A DNA stretch of 64,000 nucleotides from Shewanella sp. HN-41 (GCF_000217915.1 NZ_AFOZ01000040.1:142297-206296); one strand, 5' to 3'. Positions 46,246 to 56,930 are shown, numbered from the stretch's first letter. Notes: generated from the sequence alone by a model not told the origin. Numbers and translations are program-made.

Positions 46246-47097
46246 TTAACTTACCAATCCAAAAATAGTCAGTAATGAAAGTATGGCCACTATCAACGTA
46301 AAGTTGCGTTTACTCAATACTAGTAACGCAAGGGTAGACTGTACACAAATAGGTGCAGTTGGCTCCTCAGGTAAAGGCTGCGCCGCCAAGGCCGTTTCAA
46401 CTACAACGGTTCTGGCGCTGGTATTGAATCTTAATGCACTACTGCGCCACGCCGCCAACCCTTCGCTAAACTGTCCGCTTAAGGCATAACCAAAGGCGAA
46501 TACTCGACTCGGCAACCAATCCAAAACGGCGATAACATTATCAACAATCTGTAAATTCAAAGATTTACGTGAGTTTTCTTCGGCATAAAAACGCGCAGTG
46601 CAATATAACATGGCCCCCACAGGGCCTAAGAAAATCAAAAAAAATGCCACGGCGCCGTAATAGCGGTAGTTAATCCAAGCCACACTCTGGCCCACCTTAG
46701 CGCCTAAATCCCGCTCAGACACGGCATCTAAACATTCGCTGCAATCGAGCTCCGCTGCAAAATGATAGCAGGCTTGAACATCGGCACGACACGCCGCCTG
46801 CATGTATTTTTTAAAAATATCCCGCTGCTTTTGGTGGTTAAAACAAATGATAGCGACTAACACCCATAGGGCTAAACTCAGTAATCCCCAAAACATCCCC
46901 GAGGCTAGCCAACATAAAACGTAAACCACTAATGCGGGCAAGATTAAGGCGAGGGCAGCCATAGGTGCAGTTAAAGAGGCTTTGTCACCAAAAAATGTCG
47001 ACTGATAGGACTGTAATAATTGATCACATTGCCACGATGCTGGCAGTAGCTTAAGTCGCTCCACTAAAATAGCAATTAACAGTGAAAACAATGCCAT
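46246..47097 (-). CDS. ampE: AmpE-family inner-membrane protein
   Basis: 283 residues with four predicted membrane segments (~47-65, 66-86, 150-170, 262-282) and the typical N-terminus MALFSLLIAILVERL. AmpE is a predicted transmembrane partner of AmpD in the beta-lactamase induction locus; it has been suggested to be a sensory or cobalamin-biosynthesis (CobD/CbiB)-like protein, and its role is unsettled. It follows ampD by 115 bases with repeat sequence between. GGAGTAC is 7 bases before the start. Confidence 0.88.
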   Translation of the reverse strand: MALFSLLIAILVERLKLLPASWQCDQLLQSYQSTFFGDKASLTAPMAALALILPALVVYVLCWLASGMFWGLLSLALWVLVAIICFNHQKQRDIFKKYMQAACRADVQACYHFAAELDCSECLDAVSERDLGAKVGQSVAWINYRYYGAVAFFLIFLGPVGAMLYCTARFYAEENSRKSLNLQIVDNVIAVLDWLPSRVFAFGYALSGQFSEGLAAWRSSALRFNTSARTVVVETALAAQPLPEEPTAPICVQSTLALLVLSKRNFTLIVAILSLLTIFGLVS

Positions 47098-47104
47098 CGG
47101 TCGT

Positions 47105-47212
47105 ACTCCTTGTAAAAATGGTTACGGATCACGGAATGCTGCACTTACGGATAACCGTAAGGGAAAGCCCGTTCCGTATTCTGTAAGGCCGTAAGCGTAG
47201 TTCCGCTTTCCA
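47105..47212. repeat. Mosaic intergenic repeat block R2 (ampD-ampE spacer)
   Basis: Contains ACGGAAT, GTTCCGT and CTTACGG/CCGTAAG inverted words. CTGTAAGGCCGTA (47181-47193) recurs exactly at 58545. This is the GGAACG/CGTTCC type of the repeat family seen in other spacers. Confidence 0.65.
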
Positions 47213-47752
47213 TCAGCACAACGTTTTTAAATACCTTTCCCAATCAAAGCTTTGACCAGGATCCGTTTTACGCATAGGTGCTATATCACAATGCCCTACA
47301 ATCCGCTCGGCACTTAATGAAGGGTATTCCAGCATTAAGGCAAGGGTCAACTCGGTTAGTTTCTGATACTGGGCGGCAGTGTAGGCTTCAGTATCTGTCC
47401 CCTCAAGCTCAATACCGATTGAAAAGTCGTTGCAGTTTTCCCTGTCACCATAACGAGAAACCCCGGCATGCCAAGCCCTATCACTACAGCTCACATATTG
47501 CACACATTCCCCATCACGGCGGATCAAAAAATGGGCCGAAACCTGCAATTGGGCTAAATCGGCAAAACTGTCATCGGCTTTGGTATCTAAACACCCTTTA
47601 AACAATTGATCAATATAAGGTAAACCAAAACATCCCGCCGGTAAGCTGATATTGTGTATCACCAATAAACTTATTTCCCCCAGAGGACGGTGATTGAAGT
47701 GTGGCGACTCACAGCGCCGAGCACCACTATACCAGCCAAACTCAAAACTCAT
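47213..47752 (-). CDS. ampD: 1,6-anhydro-N-acetylmuramoyl-L-alanine amidase
   Basis: A 179-residue zinc amidase of the Amidase_2 family without a signal peptide, so cytoplasmic. Zinc ligands are at the AmpD positions His33 (VIHNISLP), His154 and Asp164 (GHCDIAPMRKTDPG). It cleaves the stem peptide from anhydromuropeptides during wall recycling, so its loss raises AmpR-driven beta-lactamase expression. It lies head-to-head with nadC and upstream of ampE, as in E. coli. The neighbour-facing spacers on both sides carry mosaic repeats. Confidence 0.95.
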   Translation of the reverse strand: MSFEFGWYSGARRCESPHFNHRPLGEISLLVIHNISLPAGCFGLPYIDQLFKGCLDTKADDSFADLAQLQVSAHFLIRRDGECVQYVSCSDRAWHAGVSRYGDRENCNDFSIGIELEGTDTEAYTAAQYQKLTELTLALMLEYPSLSAERIVGHCDIAPMRKTDPGQSFDWERYLKTLC

Positions 47753-47765
47753 GTTAACTCCTTAA

Positions 47766-48892
<1,127 letters not shown>

Positions 48893-49060
48893 GAAGGGCG
48901 CTGCAAGAATCGAGAATCTAGGACGCTTCGCTGCTAGGGCCTAGATTCTATCCGCAGCGCTTTTTGCAGCATCCTAGCAGGGCGAGGCCCGCTCTGTTTT
49001 TTCTAGCAGCTGTGTTTTTTGCAGCGTCCTAACAGGATGAAGCCTCTCCTTCTTCTCATA
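48893..49060. repeat. Mosaic intergenic repeat block R4 (after nadC)
   Basis: Pieces of the same family: CGCTTCGCTGCTAGGGCCTAGATTCTA, GCAGCGCTTTTTGCAGCATCCTAGCAGGGCGAGGCCCGCTCTG and a second GCAGCGTCCTAACAGGATGAAGCC copy. The words CTAG and GCAGCG alternate in both orientations. Confidence 0.7.
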
Positions 49061-49802
49061 CAAATTAATGACTAAATATTGGCATTAGTCATACTCGCAG
49101 CATTTATATTGACGATGTCAAATTTTTGTTAGAACAGAATTCTGTATGCTGCCAGTTTTTTAGACAAAATAATCATTTTATTAATGTTTTCTATAAAATT
49201 GTTGTTTCATTTTATTTAACTTTGTACTAACTTTTACAAAGGCGAGATGGCCATAGGCCAACCTCACCAAAGGCAAGCATATACCATCGGCAAGTTTCTA
49301 TAAGCCTGCAGATTTAAAGGATAGAGTAAAGGATGGAGCAAAGAGGGTGTCAATAATGTGTCAACCGAAAGTAGGCACGACAGTGAGACCTCAAATATGC
49401 TTGATGCGTCACCTTAAAGGTATTGACTGATAAAGTGTCCGACAATGGCTTTAGGGGGAGGTAAAGGTTCATCGTAGGTGAAGGTAAGCGGCAAGTGCAG
49501 GCTAACACCAAGCACAGGCTAGCAAAATAAGCTAAGCTAACGCGGTAAGCTTTCCCTAACGATAGATCAACTTAAGGTACGGTTGCCGAAAGGTGTATCT
49601 TTTAACCATGCTAATTAGCCCTAAGCTCTTAGACTTACATAGACTAGCAATCACCTCAAGTTAGCTTGTAAATTAGGCTTAGGTTAAACCATAAAAACTT
49701 GGCGATACAAGATGATATAGGACAAAGCCAAAGCAATAGTTGGTATAGCGATGTTATATATCAAATAAATTAGTAACTTACTGCGTAAGCTGGAGAGATA
49801 AA
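49061..49802 (+). other. Long non-coding region upstream of pilA
   Basis: About 740 bases with no credible reading frame. It contains repeated GCTAA/TTAGC and TAAGC words (about 49500-49560 and 49650-49690). I could not find a convincing sigma-54 site (TGGCAC-N5-TTGC), although pilin genes often use one. The strong pilA ribosome binding site (CTGGAGAG) is at its end. It may be a long 5' leader or may hold an undetected RNA. Confidence 0.4.
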
Positions 49803-50177
49803 ATGAAAGGTCTTCGTTTAAATAAAGGGCTAAATAAGCAAGCTCAAGGTTTTACCCTAATCGAATTAATGATTGTTGTCGCCATTATTGGTATTTTGGC
49901 CGCAATCGCACTGCCTGCGTATAAAGAGTATGTTAACAAAAGCAAAATCAACTCATGCTTAAGTGAAGCGAGTTCTTACACTAAAGCCGCTTCTGCTGCG
50001 GTAATAGGAGAAACGACTATTCCTGTCTATGCAGCTGTATCATGCGCATCAAGTACTGTTACAACACCTACAGACCTAGCAAGTTTGACAGGAAGTCCAA
50101 CTTACACAGCAAAAGATGAAGGCGCAACAGTGATCACTTGTGCTTGGGATACTGCAACTTGTGAAGCAGGCTCTTAA
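49803..50177 (+). CDS. pilA: Type IV major pilin precursor
   Basis: 124 residues, a short class IVa pilin. The basic leader ([16 protein letters not shown]) ends in Gly for cleavage by PilD before the methylated Phe; Glu5 of the mature protein is in FTLIELM, followed by the hydrophobic assembly helix. A C-terminal disulfide loop is likely between Cys residues of CAWDTATC, and the protein ends EAGS with a C-terminal serine. Pilins with such an end are glycosylated on that serine by TfpO-type transferases, and an oligosaccharyltransferase-like gene lies convergent just downstream. Followed by pilB, pilC and pilD. Confidence 0.93.
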   Translation: MKGLRLNKGLNKQAQGFTLIELMIVVAIIGILAAIALPAYKEYVNKSKINSCLSEASSYTKAASAAVIGETTIPVYAAVSCASSTVTTPTDLASLTGSPTYTAKDEGATVITCAWDTATCEAGS

Positions 50178-50202
50178 TCAAATATCCAAAGCTGTAAAAT
50201 TT

Positions 50203-50226
50203 GGCCGCTAATTTGGCGGCCTTTTA
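50203..50226. terminator. Rho-independent terminator of pilA
   Basis: GGCCGC / GCGGCC stem with a 7-base loop and TTTT tail, 26 bases after the pilA stop. It abuts the convergent oligosaccharyltransferase gene. Confidence 0.8.
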
Positions 50227-50228
50227 AT

Positions 50229-51587
50229 TTAATACCCAAGTAATCCATTTAACCAAATCCGCGGAAACAGAGCAGACCGTAATGCATCATGTTGGTAAGT
50301 AGTCAATATTAACCCACTCAGTATCGTCACGCTAAAAAACACCCCAAGCCTCTCTCTTATTCCAATGTTAACGATACTCCTAGTTTGAGAGGGCATCTGC
50401 AATGCCAGTAAGAAAACCAGCAGCAACTGTGCAAATGGCATGACGACAACACCACTAAACTGTGAATAGCACAGGCCAGATAACAGCGCATAAACAATAG
50501 GAATAAGCATCAAATCCTTTGTTTGCTGGACATAGCGCAATCTTTGATAGATCCGACTTCCCCCCCAAGCAATGCACACCATAGCGCTTACCACACCGTA
50601 CTCGTAAAGCAATTGCATCATAGCATTATGGGGATGGGCATGGGGTAACGGCTTACCTTCAGCCCACGTAAAACTCATCGGCCCAAAGCCTAACCATAGG
50701 CTTTCGGGCATAGCGTTAAGCACATACAGCCATAAATCAAGCCGGCCTGAACTACCAGTGCGCAGCTGAAAAGTGGTAGTATCCATCAACCAGTAAGGGA
50801 TCAAGATAATGAACACCAACCAAAGGCAGATACCTAAAAACAGGGTTTGCAACAGGGTTAGCATTAATCGCTTACGGGCATTTACATCCACAAACCACCA
50901 CAATAGAACCGTAATGAAAATAAGCGATAACATCGCACCCCGCGCTTCAGTTTGTAACAACACCATCCAGTGCATTGCAACAATAGCAACAGTGACTCGC
51001 TTAAACTTGACTAAGTTCTCAGTAAAAAAAGCCAACAAAAGCAGCGGTATAACCATCACTTGCAGCTGATTAAAGAAACGGACATTTACATACCCAGATA
51101 GCAAGCCATGGATGTCGAAGCTTTGGGAGTCTGCATATGAAAAAAATAAAAATAACATATACTTAGAAAGTGTCATTATAGAAAAAAGTAATGCACCTGC
51201 ATAAATTGAGGAGCACAAAGTCGCACGATTAATAGACCTGGCACAAATAGCAAACAAGTAAAATGCCACCGCAAGGAGACCAAAGTTAACCAGTTCGACC
51301 ATAGACCAAAAGGGGTTCAGACCGAAACAGGCGGACACTATGGCCAATATTAAAAATATGAATCCAACTGCTATAGTCGCTCTTGAGAAGGTGAACAACT
51401 CAAGATTTTTAACAAAGCAAGCGCCTAATGAGGCCAGCCAAATAAAACCCAGCACGAGAAAACGCTTTAGATCATACTCATTGTTAACACCAGTAAAATA
51501 AGCAAAATCTGATGCAAACACTGTCCCCAAGAAAAATACACAAGTAAAAGTAATAAATACCGTCCATGAATAAGAACTTAACGTCAT
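50229..51587 (-). CDS. Wzy_C-family O-antigen ligase / probable pilin O-oligosaccharyltransferase
   Basis: 452 residues with about 10-12 membrane helices and one larger periplasmic loop (~255-330). The loop holds the Wzy_C-type signature: GPMSFTWAEGKPLPHAHPHN followed by AMMQLLYEYGVV. The His-x-His-Asn group is the pattern of PglL/PilO/TfpO and WaaL enzymes, which move a lipid-linked glycan to pilin or lipid A. Length equals PilO/TfpO (~460). Position next to pilA, whose mature end is a serine, favours a TfpO-like role (inference); an O-antigen ligase is the alternative. AT-richer and more hydrophobic than its neighbours. Start at 51587 is followed directly by the first helix. Confidence 0.75.
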   Translation of the reverse strand: MTLSSYSWTVFITFTCVFFLGTVFASDFAYFTGVNNEYDLKRFLVLGFIWLASLGACFVKNLELFTFSRATIAVGFIFLILAIVSACFGLNPFWSMVELVNFGLLAVAFYLFAICARSINRATLCSSIYAGALLFSIMTLSKYMLFLFFSYADSQSFDIHGLLSGYVNVRFFNQLQVMVIPLLLLAFFTENLVKFKRVTVAIVAMHWMVLLQTEARGAMLSLIFITVLLWWFVDVNARKRLMLTLLQTLFLGICLWLVFIILIPYWLMDTTTFQLRTGSSGRLDLWLYVLNAMPESLWLGFGPMSFTWAEGKPLPHAHPHNAMMQLLYEYGVVSAMVCIAWGGSRIYQRLRYVQQTKDLMLIPIVYALLSGLCYSQFSGVVVMPFAQLLLVFLLALQMPSQTRSIVNIGIRERLGVFFSVTILSGLILTTYQHDALRSALFPRIWLNGLLGY

Positions 51588-51779
51588 GTTTCTTCCTTTA
51601 AGTTTTTATGTTTATTCAGCATGGCGTTTTGGTGCCAATAATCAGAATCGCGATTTATCTACAAGGCAAAGTACCTATAATTTTCGGATGCAATTTTTAC
51701 GTAACGTTTTTTAGACTAAGTATGACAAAATGCTATAAAGACGTTATTATTTCAATACTTGTTTACAACTGGAGTCTTT

Positions 51780-53489
51780 ATGCCGTCTACGGGCCTTCAT
51801 TTAGGTTTATCAACCCTATTTATTCGTAAAGGGCTGCTTAATGAAGAGCAGATGGCTAGTGCCATCACCAAATCCCGCCAAACGAAACAAGCCCTAGTCA
51901 GCACCTTAGTACAGGGCAAACTGGTCTCGGCCCGCGCCATTGCCGAGCTGTGCTATGAGGAATATGGCACACCGTTACTGGATTTAAATGAATTCGATAT
52001 CGCCGCCATCCCCGAAGAATTTATCAATAAAAAACTGATTGAAAAGCACCGCTGCCTGCCGCTGTTTAAACGCGGTAATCGCCTCTATATTGGCACCTCC
52101 GACCCCACCAATATTGCTGCGCTGGAGGATTTTCAATTTAGCGCAGGCCTACATGCCGAAGCCATTTTGGTGGAAGAAGATAAGCTCGCTAAGGCGCTGG
52201 AAAAAATCCTCGAAGAGGATATTACCGGCCTAGATTTAGGCGGTATGGATGAGGCGGCACTGGCGGGGATTGAAATTACCGATACCGATAGGCGTAATGA
52301 GGAACCCACGGGGGATAGCAGTGACGATGCCCCTATCGTTATTTATATCAATAAAATCCTCACCGATGCCATTCGTAAGGGCGCATCGGACTTGCATTTT
52401 GAGCCCTATGAGAAACGCTACCGCATTCGTTTTCGTATCGATGGGATTTTACATGAGGTCTCGGAGCCGCCCATTAGCCTAGCGGGCAGATTATCGGCCC
52501 GTTTAAAGGTGATGTCAAAACTCGATATTGCCGAGCGTCGAGTGCCGCAGGATGGCCGGATAAAAATGAAGCTATCCCGTACTAAGTCCATCGACTTTCG
52601 GGTCAGCACCCTGCCCACCCTCTGGGGTGAAAAAATTGTAATGCGGATCTTGGACTCCTCCTCCGCACAATTAGGGATTGAAAAGCTCGGTTACGAGCCG
52701 GATCAAGAGAAGCTCTATTTAGAAATGCTGGCTAAACCCCAGGGGATGATCCTCGTCACTGGCCCCACGGGTTCGGGTAAAACCGTCTCCCTCTATACTG
52801 GGCTTAATATTCTTAATACCGAAGAGCGTAATATCTCTACCGCCGAAGATCCGGTAGAAATTAACCTCGAGGGTGTCAATCAGGTTCATATTAATTTAAA
52901 GGCGGGGCTGACCTTTGCCTCGGCACTGCGCTCATTTTTACGCCAAGACCCAGATGTAGTTATGGTAGGGGAAATTCGCGACCTAGAAACTGCCGAAATT
53001 GCCATTAAGGCGGCGCAAACGGGGCACTTAGTGTTATCGACCCTACATACTAACTCGGCGGCGGAAACCTTAACCCGTTTAATCAATATGGGCGTGCCCG
53101 GCTATAATATCGCCAGCTCAGTCAACCTGATTATCGCCCAGCGCCTCGCCCGTAGACTCTGCCCCGAGTGTAAACAGCCCGAAGATATTCCTGAACATGA
53201 ATTGCTGCGGTTAGGTTTTAGTGAGGCCCAAATTACCCAAGGTTTTACCAGCTTTAAGCCCGTCGGCTGTGAGCATTGCTCCGGCGGCTATAAGGGCCGA
53301 GTGGGAATTTATGAGGTGATGAAAATGTCCGATGAAATTGCCCGCACTATTATGGAAGGCGGCAACTCGTTGCAAATAGCCTCCCAAGCTAAGGCCCAAG
53401 GCATGCGCGATCTGCGCCAATCAGGTTTATTAAAAGTGATACAGGGCGTAACCAGTATTGCCGAGATCAATAGGGTAACCAGTTTTTAA
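51780..53489 (+). CDS. pilB: Type IV pilus assembly ATPase
   Basis: 569 residues from the ATG at 51780 with GGAG 5-6 bases upstream; a start at 51759 adds seven residues. N-terminal N1D/MshEN-like domain (~1-160), then the secretion ATPase core: Walker A GPTGSGKT, Asp box with [14 protein letters not shown], Walker [17 protein letters not shown], His box LSTLHTNSA, and a tetracysteine zinc site (CPEC and CEHC). It powers pilus extension. It is separated from pilC by a 185-base repeat block rather than by a promoter-like spacer. Confidence 0.95.
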   Translation: MPSTGLHLGLSTLFIRKGLLNEEQMASAITKSRQTKQALVSTLVQGKLVSARAIAELCYEEYGTPLLDLNEFDIAAIPEEFINKKLIEKHRCLPLFKRGNRLYIGTSDPTNIAALEDFQFSAGLHAEAILVEEDKLAKALEKILEEDITGLDLGGMDEAALAGIEITDTDRRNEEPTGDSSDDAPIVIYINKILTDAIRKGASDLHFEPYEKRYRIRFRIDGILHEVSEPPISLAGRLSARLKVMSKLDIAERRVPQDGRIKMKLSRTKSIDFRVSTLPTLWGEKIVMRILDSSSAQLGIEKLGYEPDQEKLYLEMLAKPQGMILVTGPTGSGKTVSLYTGLNILNTEERNISTAEDPVEINLEGVNQVHINLKAGLTFASALRSFLRQDPDVVMVGEIRDLETAEIAIKAAQTGHLVLSTLHTNSAAETLTRLINMGVPGYNIASSVNLIIAQRLARRLCPECKQPEDIPEHELLRLGFSEAQITQGFTSFKPVGCEHCSGGYKGRVGIYEVMKMSDEIARTIMEGGNSLQIASQAKAQGMRDLRQSGLLKVIQGVTSIAEINRVTSF

Positions 53490-53499
53490 TAAGGCTCGA

Positions 53500-53650
53500 T
53501 CACAGAATGTCACTGCGTGACTGACAGAATACGGAACGCTACGCTCACCGAAAAACGTTAAAAATAGGCTTTATACTATAATACTGTAAGCGCAGCGTTC
53601 CGAACACAGTAAGGGCGCAGCCCGTTCTGTAAGCGCAGCGCTCCTCTTCG
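53500..53650. repeat. Mosaic intergenic repeat block R5 (pilB-pilC spacer)
   Basis: GGAACGCTACGCTCACCG and GCGCAGCGTTCCGAAC make an inverted pair; CGTTCTGTAAGCGCAGCG (53623-53640) recurs exactly at 58561-58578. The block lies within the pilBC transcript and would be folded in the mRNA. Confidence 0.75.
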
Positions 53651-53674
53651 TTTTTCAACCTAACAGGATTATTT

Positions 53675-54940
53675 ATGGCTACGGCAACAACAGTTAAAAA
53701 GCCCCGCGCCAAAAAGACGGAGCAAAAAGGCCAACCGAAAATTTATACCTTCGAATGGAAAGGGGTAAACCGCGATGGCGCCAAAACCGGGGGTGAGTTA
53801 AAGGGGGCGACAGTTGCAGAGATAAAAAGCCAACTTAAATCCCAGGGCGTCAACCCTAAGGTGGTGCGTAAAAAGTCCTCACCCTTTTTTGCTAGTAATC
53901 CCGATATTAAACCTATGGATATTGCTATGGTGACTCGCCAAATTGCCACTATGTTGGCGGCGGGCGTCCCCCTAGTGACCACCATAGAAATGTTAGGCCG
54001 TGGCCATGAAAAACTAAAGATGCGTGAACTCCTAGGCACAGTGCTTTCGGAAATCCAATCGGGTATTCCCCTATCGGATGCGCTGCGCCCCCATAGGCGT
54101 TATTTCGACGATTTATACGTCGATTTAGTCGCGGCGGGTGAGCACTCGGGTTCCCTCGATGCGGTATTCGATCGTATTGCCATTTATAGGGAAAAAGCCG
54201 AGCAATTAAAATCCAAAATTAAAAAAGCCATGTTCTATCCCTCTGCCGTCATCATAGTGGCCGTCTTAGTCACCACACTATTACTGCTCTTTGTAGTACC
54301 CCAGTTTGAGTCTATTTTTGCAGGTTTCGGTGCCGAATTACCCGCCTTTACCCAAATGATTGTGGGCATTTCACGGTTTTTACAGAGCTCTTGGTATCTC
54401 TTCTTCGCAGCCATAGCCATCAGTATCTGGTTATTTGTGCGCGCCCACCGTAACTCACAGGCCGTTCGGGACCGAGTCGATGAGCTAGTGCTTAAAATTC
54501 CCGTGGTGGGCGAGATATTGCATAAAGCGGCCATGGCACGATTTTCCCGCACCTTAGCCACTACCTTTGCGGCTGGGGTACCACTTATCGATGGGATGGA
54601 ATCCGCCGCAGGCGCATCCGGCAATGCGGTCTACCGTAGAGCCCTGCTTAAAGTGCGCCAAGAAGTGATGGCGGGGATGCAGATGAACGTCGCCATGCGC
54701 ACCACGGGGCTTTTCCCCGATATGTTGATCCAAATGGTGATGATAGGCGAAGAGTCGGGCTCCCTAGATAATATGCTCAATAAGGTCGCCAATATTTATG
54801 AGATGCAGGTGGATGATGCGGTCGATGCCCTATCGAGTCTGATTGAGCCTATTATGATGGTGGTGATTGGCACGCTCGTGGGTGGCCTCATTGTAGGTAT
54901 GTATCTGCCTATCTTCCAAATGGGAAATATCGTAGGCTAA
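53675..54940 (+). CDS. pilC: Type IV pilus inner-membrane platform protein
   Basis: 421 residues. Basic N-terminus, two GspF-type cytoplasmic domains (~65-185 and ~275-390), each followed by membrane helices (~190-215, 235-255, 395-415). Signatures: ATMLAAGVPLVTTIEMLG, FAAGVPLIDGMESAAGASGN and LIEPIMMVVIGTLVGG. It links the PilB ATPase to pilin polymerisation. Downstream of pilB, ahead of pilD, as in other gammaproteobacteria. Confidence 0.95.
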   Translation: MATATTVKKPRAKKTEQKGQPKIYTFEWKGVNRDGAKTGGELKGATVAEIKSQLKSQGVNPKVVRKKSSPFFASNPDIKPMDIAMVTRQIATMLAAGVPLVTTIEMLGRGHEKLKMRELLGTVLSEIQSGIPLSDALRPHRRYFDDLYVDLVAAGEHSGSLDAVFDRIAIYREKAEQLKSKIKKAMFYPSAVIIVAVLVTTLLLLFVVPQFESIFAGFGAELPAFTQMIVGISRFLQSSWYLFFAAIAISIWLFVRAHRNSQAVRDRVDELVLKIPVVGEILHKAAMARFSRTLATTFAAGVPLIDGMESAAGASGNAVYRRALLKVRQEVMAGMQMNVAMRTTGLFPDMLIQMVMIGEESGSLDNMLNKVANIYEMQVDDAVDALSSLIEPIMMVVIGTLVGGLIVGMYLPIFQMGNIVG

Positions 54941-55145
54941 GGCTTCGCGACTTTAGAATGCCACTGCGTGGCTCACCGTTGACGGAACGGGCTTCGCCCT
55001 TACGGTAAGCACACGACTGCATGGATGCAGGAGGTAGAATAACGCAGGAGCAGTTATCGAGCGTTCCGTTATCCGTGAACTCAGTGTTCCGTAAGCATAA
55101 TGTTTTGCTTTTTTCGTATTTTTGTAACTTCTCATAAGTAAGAGT
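54941..55145. repeat. Mosaic intergenic repeat block R6 (pilC-pilD spacer)
   Basis: Contains GACGGAACGGGCTTCGCCCTTACGG with its inverted companion CGTTCCGTTATCCG. A 40-base segment (55024-55063) is repeated with one mismatch at 56231-56270 on the other side of pilD, in the same orientation. Confidence 0.78.
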
Positions 55146-56084
55146 ATGACTGAATCTATCACTTTATTAGGCCAATCTTTTGAGCACGCTTTTGGCAATA
55201 GTCCTTGGCTTTTCGTAACCTTAAGCTTTATTTTTGCTGCGACTATTGGCAGCTTTTTAAATGTCGTTATCCATCGCTTCCCTGTGATGATGAAACGCGA
55301 ATGGCAACAGGAATGTAATCAATATTTACAGGAATACCATGCCGATATCGTGAAACAAATCGGTATTGAAAAACTCAATAAACCCATAGATAACTACCCA
55401 GAAAAATATAACCTTATTGTGCCTGGCTCGGCCTGCCCTAAATGTAAAACCGCGATAAAACCTTGGCATAATCTGCCCGTATTAGGCTGGTTAATGCTTA
55501 AGGGCAAATGCGCCGCTTGCCACGCCCCTATCTCAAGCCGCTACCCTATTGTTGAATTAGTGACGGGTCTTTTGGTGGCCACCTTGGCCTGGCATTTGGG
55601 CCCGAGTTGGCAATTTGTCTACGCCTGTATATTAACTTTTGTGCTTATCTCCCTCACAGGTATCGATTTGGATGAAATGTTACTGCCCGATCAATTGACT
55701 CTGCCTATACTCTGGCTTGGATTGTTGCTCAATTTAAACCACACCTTCGCCAGCCCAACCGATGCGATCATCGGTGCTGTGGCAGGCTATTTAAGCTTAT
55801 GGTCCATTTTCTGGCTGTTTAAGTTACTCACAGGCAAGGAAGGAATGGGTTATGGTGACTTTAAACTGCTGGCGGTATTTGGTGCATGGCTCGGCTGGCA
55901 GATACTCCCCCTTGTCATCCTGCTCTCATCCTTGGTTGGCGCAGTTGTGGGCCTCACTATGATTGTGGCTAAACGCAACCAACTGGGTAATCCCATTCCC
56001 TTTGGCCCCTATATCGCCGCCGCTGGTTGGATTGCTGTCATATGGGGACACCCCATAGTGGATTGGTATTTAGGGACGCTATAG
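55146..56084 (+). CDS. pilD: Prepilin peptidase / N-methyltransferase
   Basis: 312 residues with about eight membrane helices. The cytoplasmic loop holds the two CxxC pairs (CPKC and CAAC) and the FLNVVIHRFP motif. The aspartyl protease pair is Asp in GIDLDEMLLPD and Asp in GMGYGDFKLLA (GxGD type). It cleaves the PilA leader and methylates the new N-terminal Phe; in many species it also processes type II secretion pseudopilins. It is flanked on both sides by repeat blocks that share a 40-base direct repeat. Confidence 0.95.
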   Translation: MTESITLLGQSFEHAFGNSPWLFVTLSFIFAATIGSFLNVVIHRFPVMMKREWQQECNQYLQEYHADIVKQIGIEKLNKPIDNYPEKYNLIVPGSACPKCKTAIKPWHNLPVLGWLMLKGKCAACHAPISSRYPIVELVTGLLVATLAWHLGPSWQFVYACILTFVLISLTGIDLDEMLLPDQLTLPILWLGLLLNLNHTFASPTDAIIGAVAGYLSLWSIFWLFKLLTGKEGMGYGDFKLLAVFGAWLGWQILPLVILLSSLVGAVVGLTMIVAKRNQLGNPIPFGPYIAAAGWIAVIWGHPIVDWYLGTL

Positions 56085-56312
56085 AGCGGGCTTCGTCCTG
56101 CTAGGTGCTAGGTTCTAGGTTCTAGGTTCTAGGTTCTAGGTTCTAGGTTTTAGGTTCTAGCGGGAACATACGACAGCATGATTTATTGTGTTCCATACAA
56201 AATGTGCCATTCCCCCCTCCATGGCGGTCAGATGCAGGAGGTAGAATAACGCAGGAACAGTTATCGAGCGACGCCCTAGCACCAATCCTTCTTAGCTTAT
56301 TAAGAGAGAGTT
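56085..56312. repeat. Mosaic intergenic repeat block R7 (pilD-coaE spacer)
   Basis: Includes GAGCGGGCTTCGTCCTGCTAGG, the heptanucleotide tract, and the second copy (56231-56270) of the 40-base element found before pilD. Ends just before the coaE ribosome binding site (AGAGAG). Confidence 0.78.
56105..56160. repeat. Heptanucleotide tandem repeat (GTTCTAG)n
   Basis: Eight tandem 7-base units: one GTGCTAG, five perfect GTTCTAG, one GTTTTAG and one more GTTCTAG. A 7-base unit in an intergenic tract is prone to copy-number change. Related ATTCTAG units are at 46089-46109. Confidence 0.9.
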
Positions 56313-56930
56313 ATGTCTAAATTTGTTGTGGGCCTTACTGGTGGCATTGGCAGTGGAAAAACGACTGTCGCCAATTTATTTGCCGCCGAAGGTATTGTTC
56401 TAGTCGACGCCGATATCGTTGCTAGGGACGTGGTTGCCCCGGGTTCAAATGGGCTTAAGGCTATTGTGGCGCATTTTGGGGCGGATATTTTAACCCCTGA
56501 GGACAGTCTCGATCGGGCAAAGCTTAGGCAACGGATATTTAGCCATGATGAAGAGCGGGAATGGTTGAATCAACTCTTACACCCTATGATCCGCCAAGAA
56601 ATGCAAAAACAGGTAGAAAATGCGAGTTCACCGTACGTAATTATGGTCGTACCCTTGCTATTTGAGAATGGGTTAGATAGGTTAGTCAATCGGACTTTAG
56701 TGGTGGATATTTCACCGGATTTGCAAATTAGCCGTACCGTAAAACGGGACAATGTAGATGCATCTCAAGTAAATAACATCATTAATAGCCAATGTAGTCG
56801 CAGCGAAAAACTCGCAAGAGCCGACGACATTATTGATAATCAGGGAGAGATATCAACCTTAAAACGAGAGGTGCTAGCATTGCACCAACGCTATTTACAC
56901 TTATCCGGTACAGATAACGCCCATGACTGA
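56313..56930 (+). CDS. coaE: Dephospho-CoA kinase
   Basis: 205 residues. P-loop GLTGGIGSGKT at the N-terminus, substrate-binding DADIVARDVV and the lid segment with RxxR-type arginines. It phosphorylates the 3' hydroxyl of dephospho-CoA, the last step of coenzyme A synthesis. It overlaps zapD by 8 bases (ATGACTGA), so the two are translationally coupled. Follows pilD as in E. coli and Vibrio. Confidence 0.95.
   Translation: MSKFVVGLTGGIGSGKTTVANLFAAEGIVLVDADIVARDVVAPGSNGLKAIVAHFGADILTPEDSLDRAKLRQRIFSHDEEREWLNQLLHPMIRQEMQKQVENASSPYVIMVVPLLFENGLDRLVNRTLVVDISPDLQISRTVKRDNVDASQVNNIINSQCSRSEKLARADDIIDNQGEISTLKREVLALHQRYLHLSGTDNAHD

Noticed and set aside
49300..49800. Sigma-54 promoter for pilA
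   Set aside because: No TGGCAC-N5-TTGC-like element found; GGCACG near 49374 lacks the GC element at the right distance.
50809..51069. Plus-strand frame inside the oligosaccharyltransferase gene
   Set aside because: Shadow of the minus-strand gene; no start signal and no recognisable protein.
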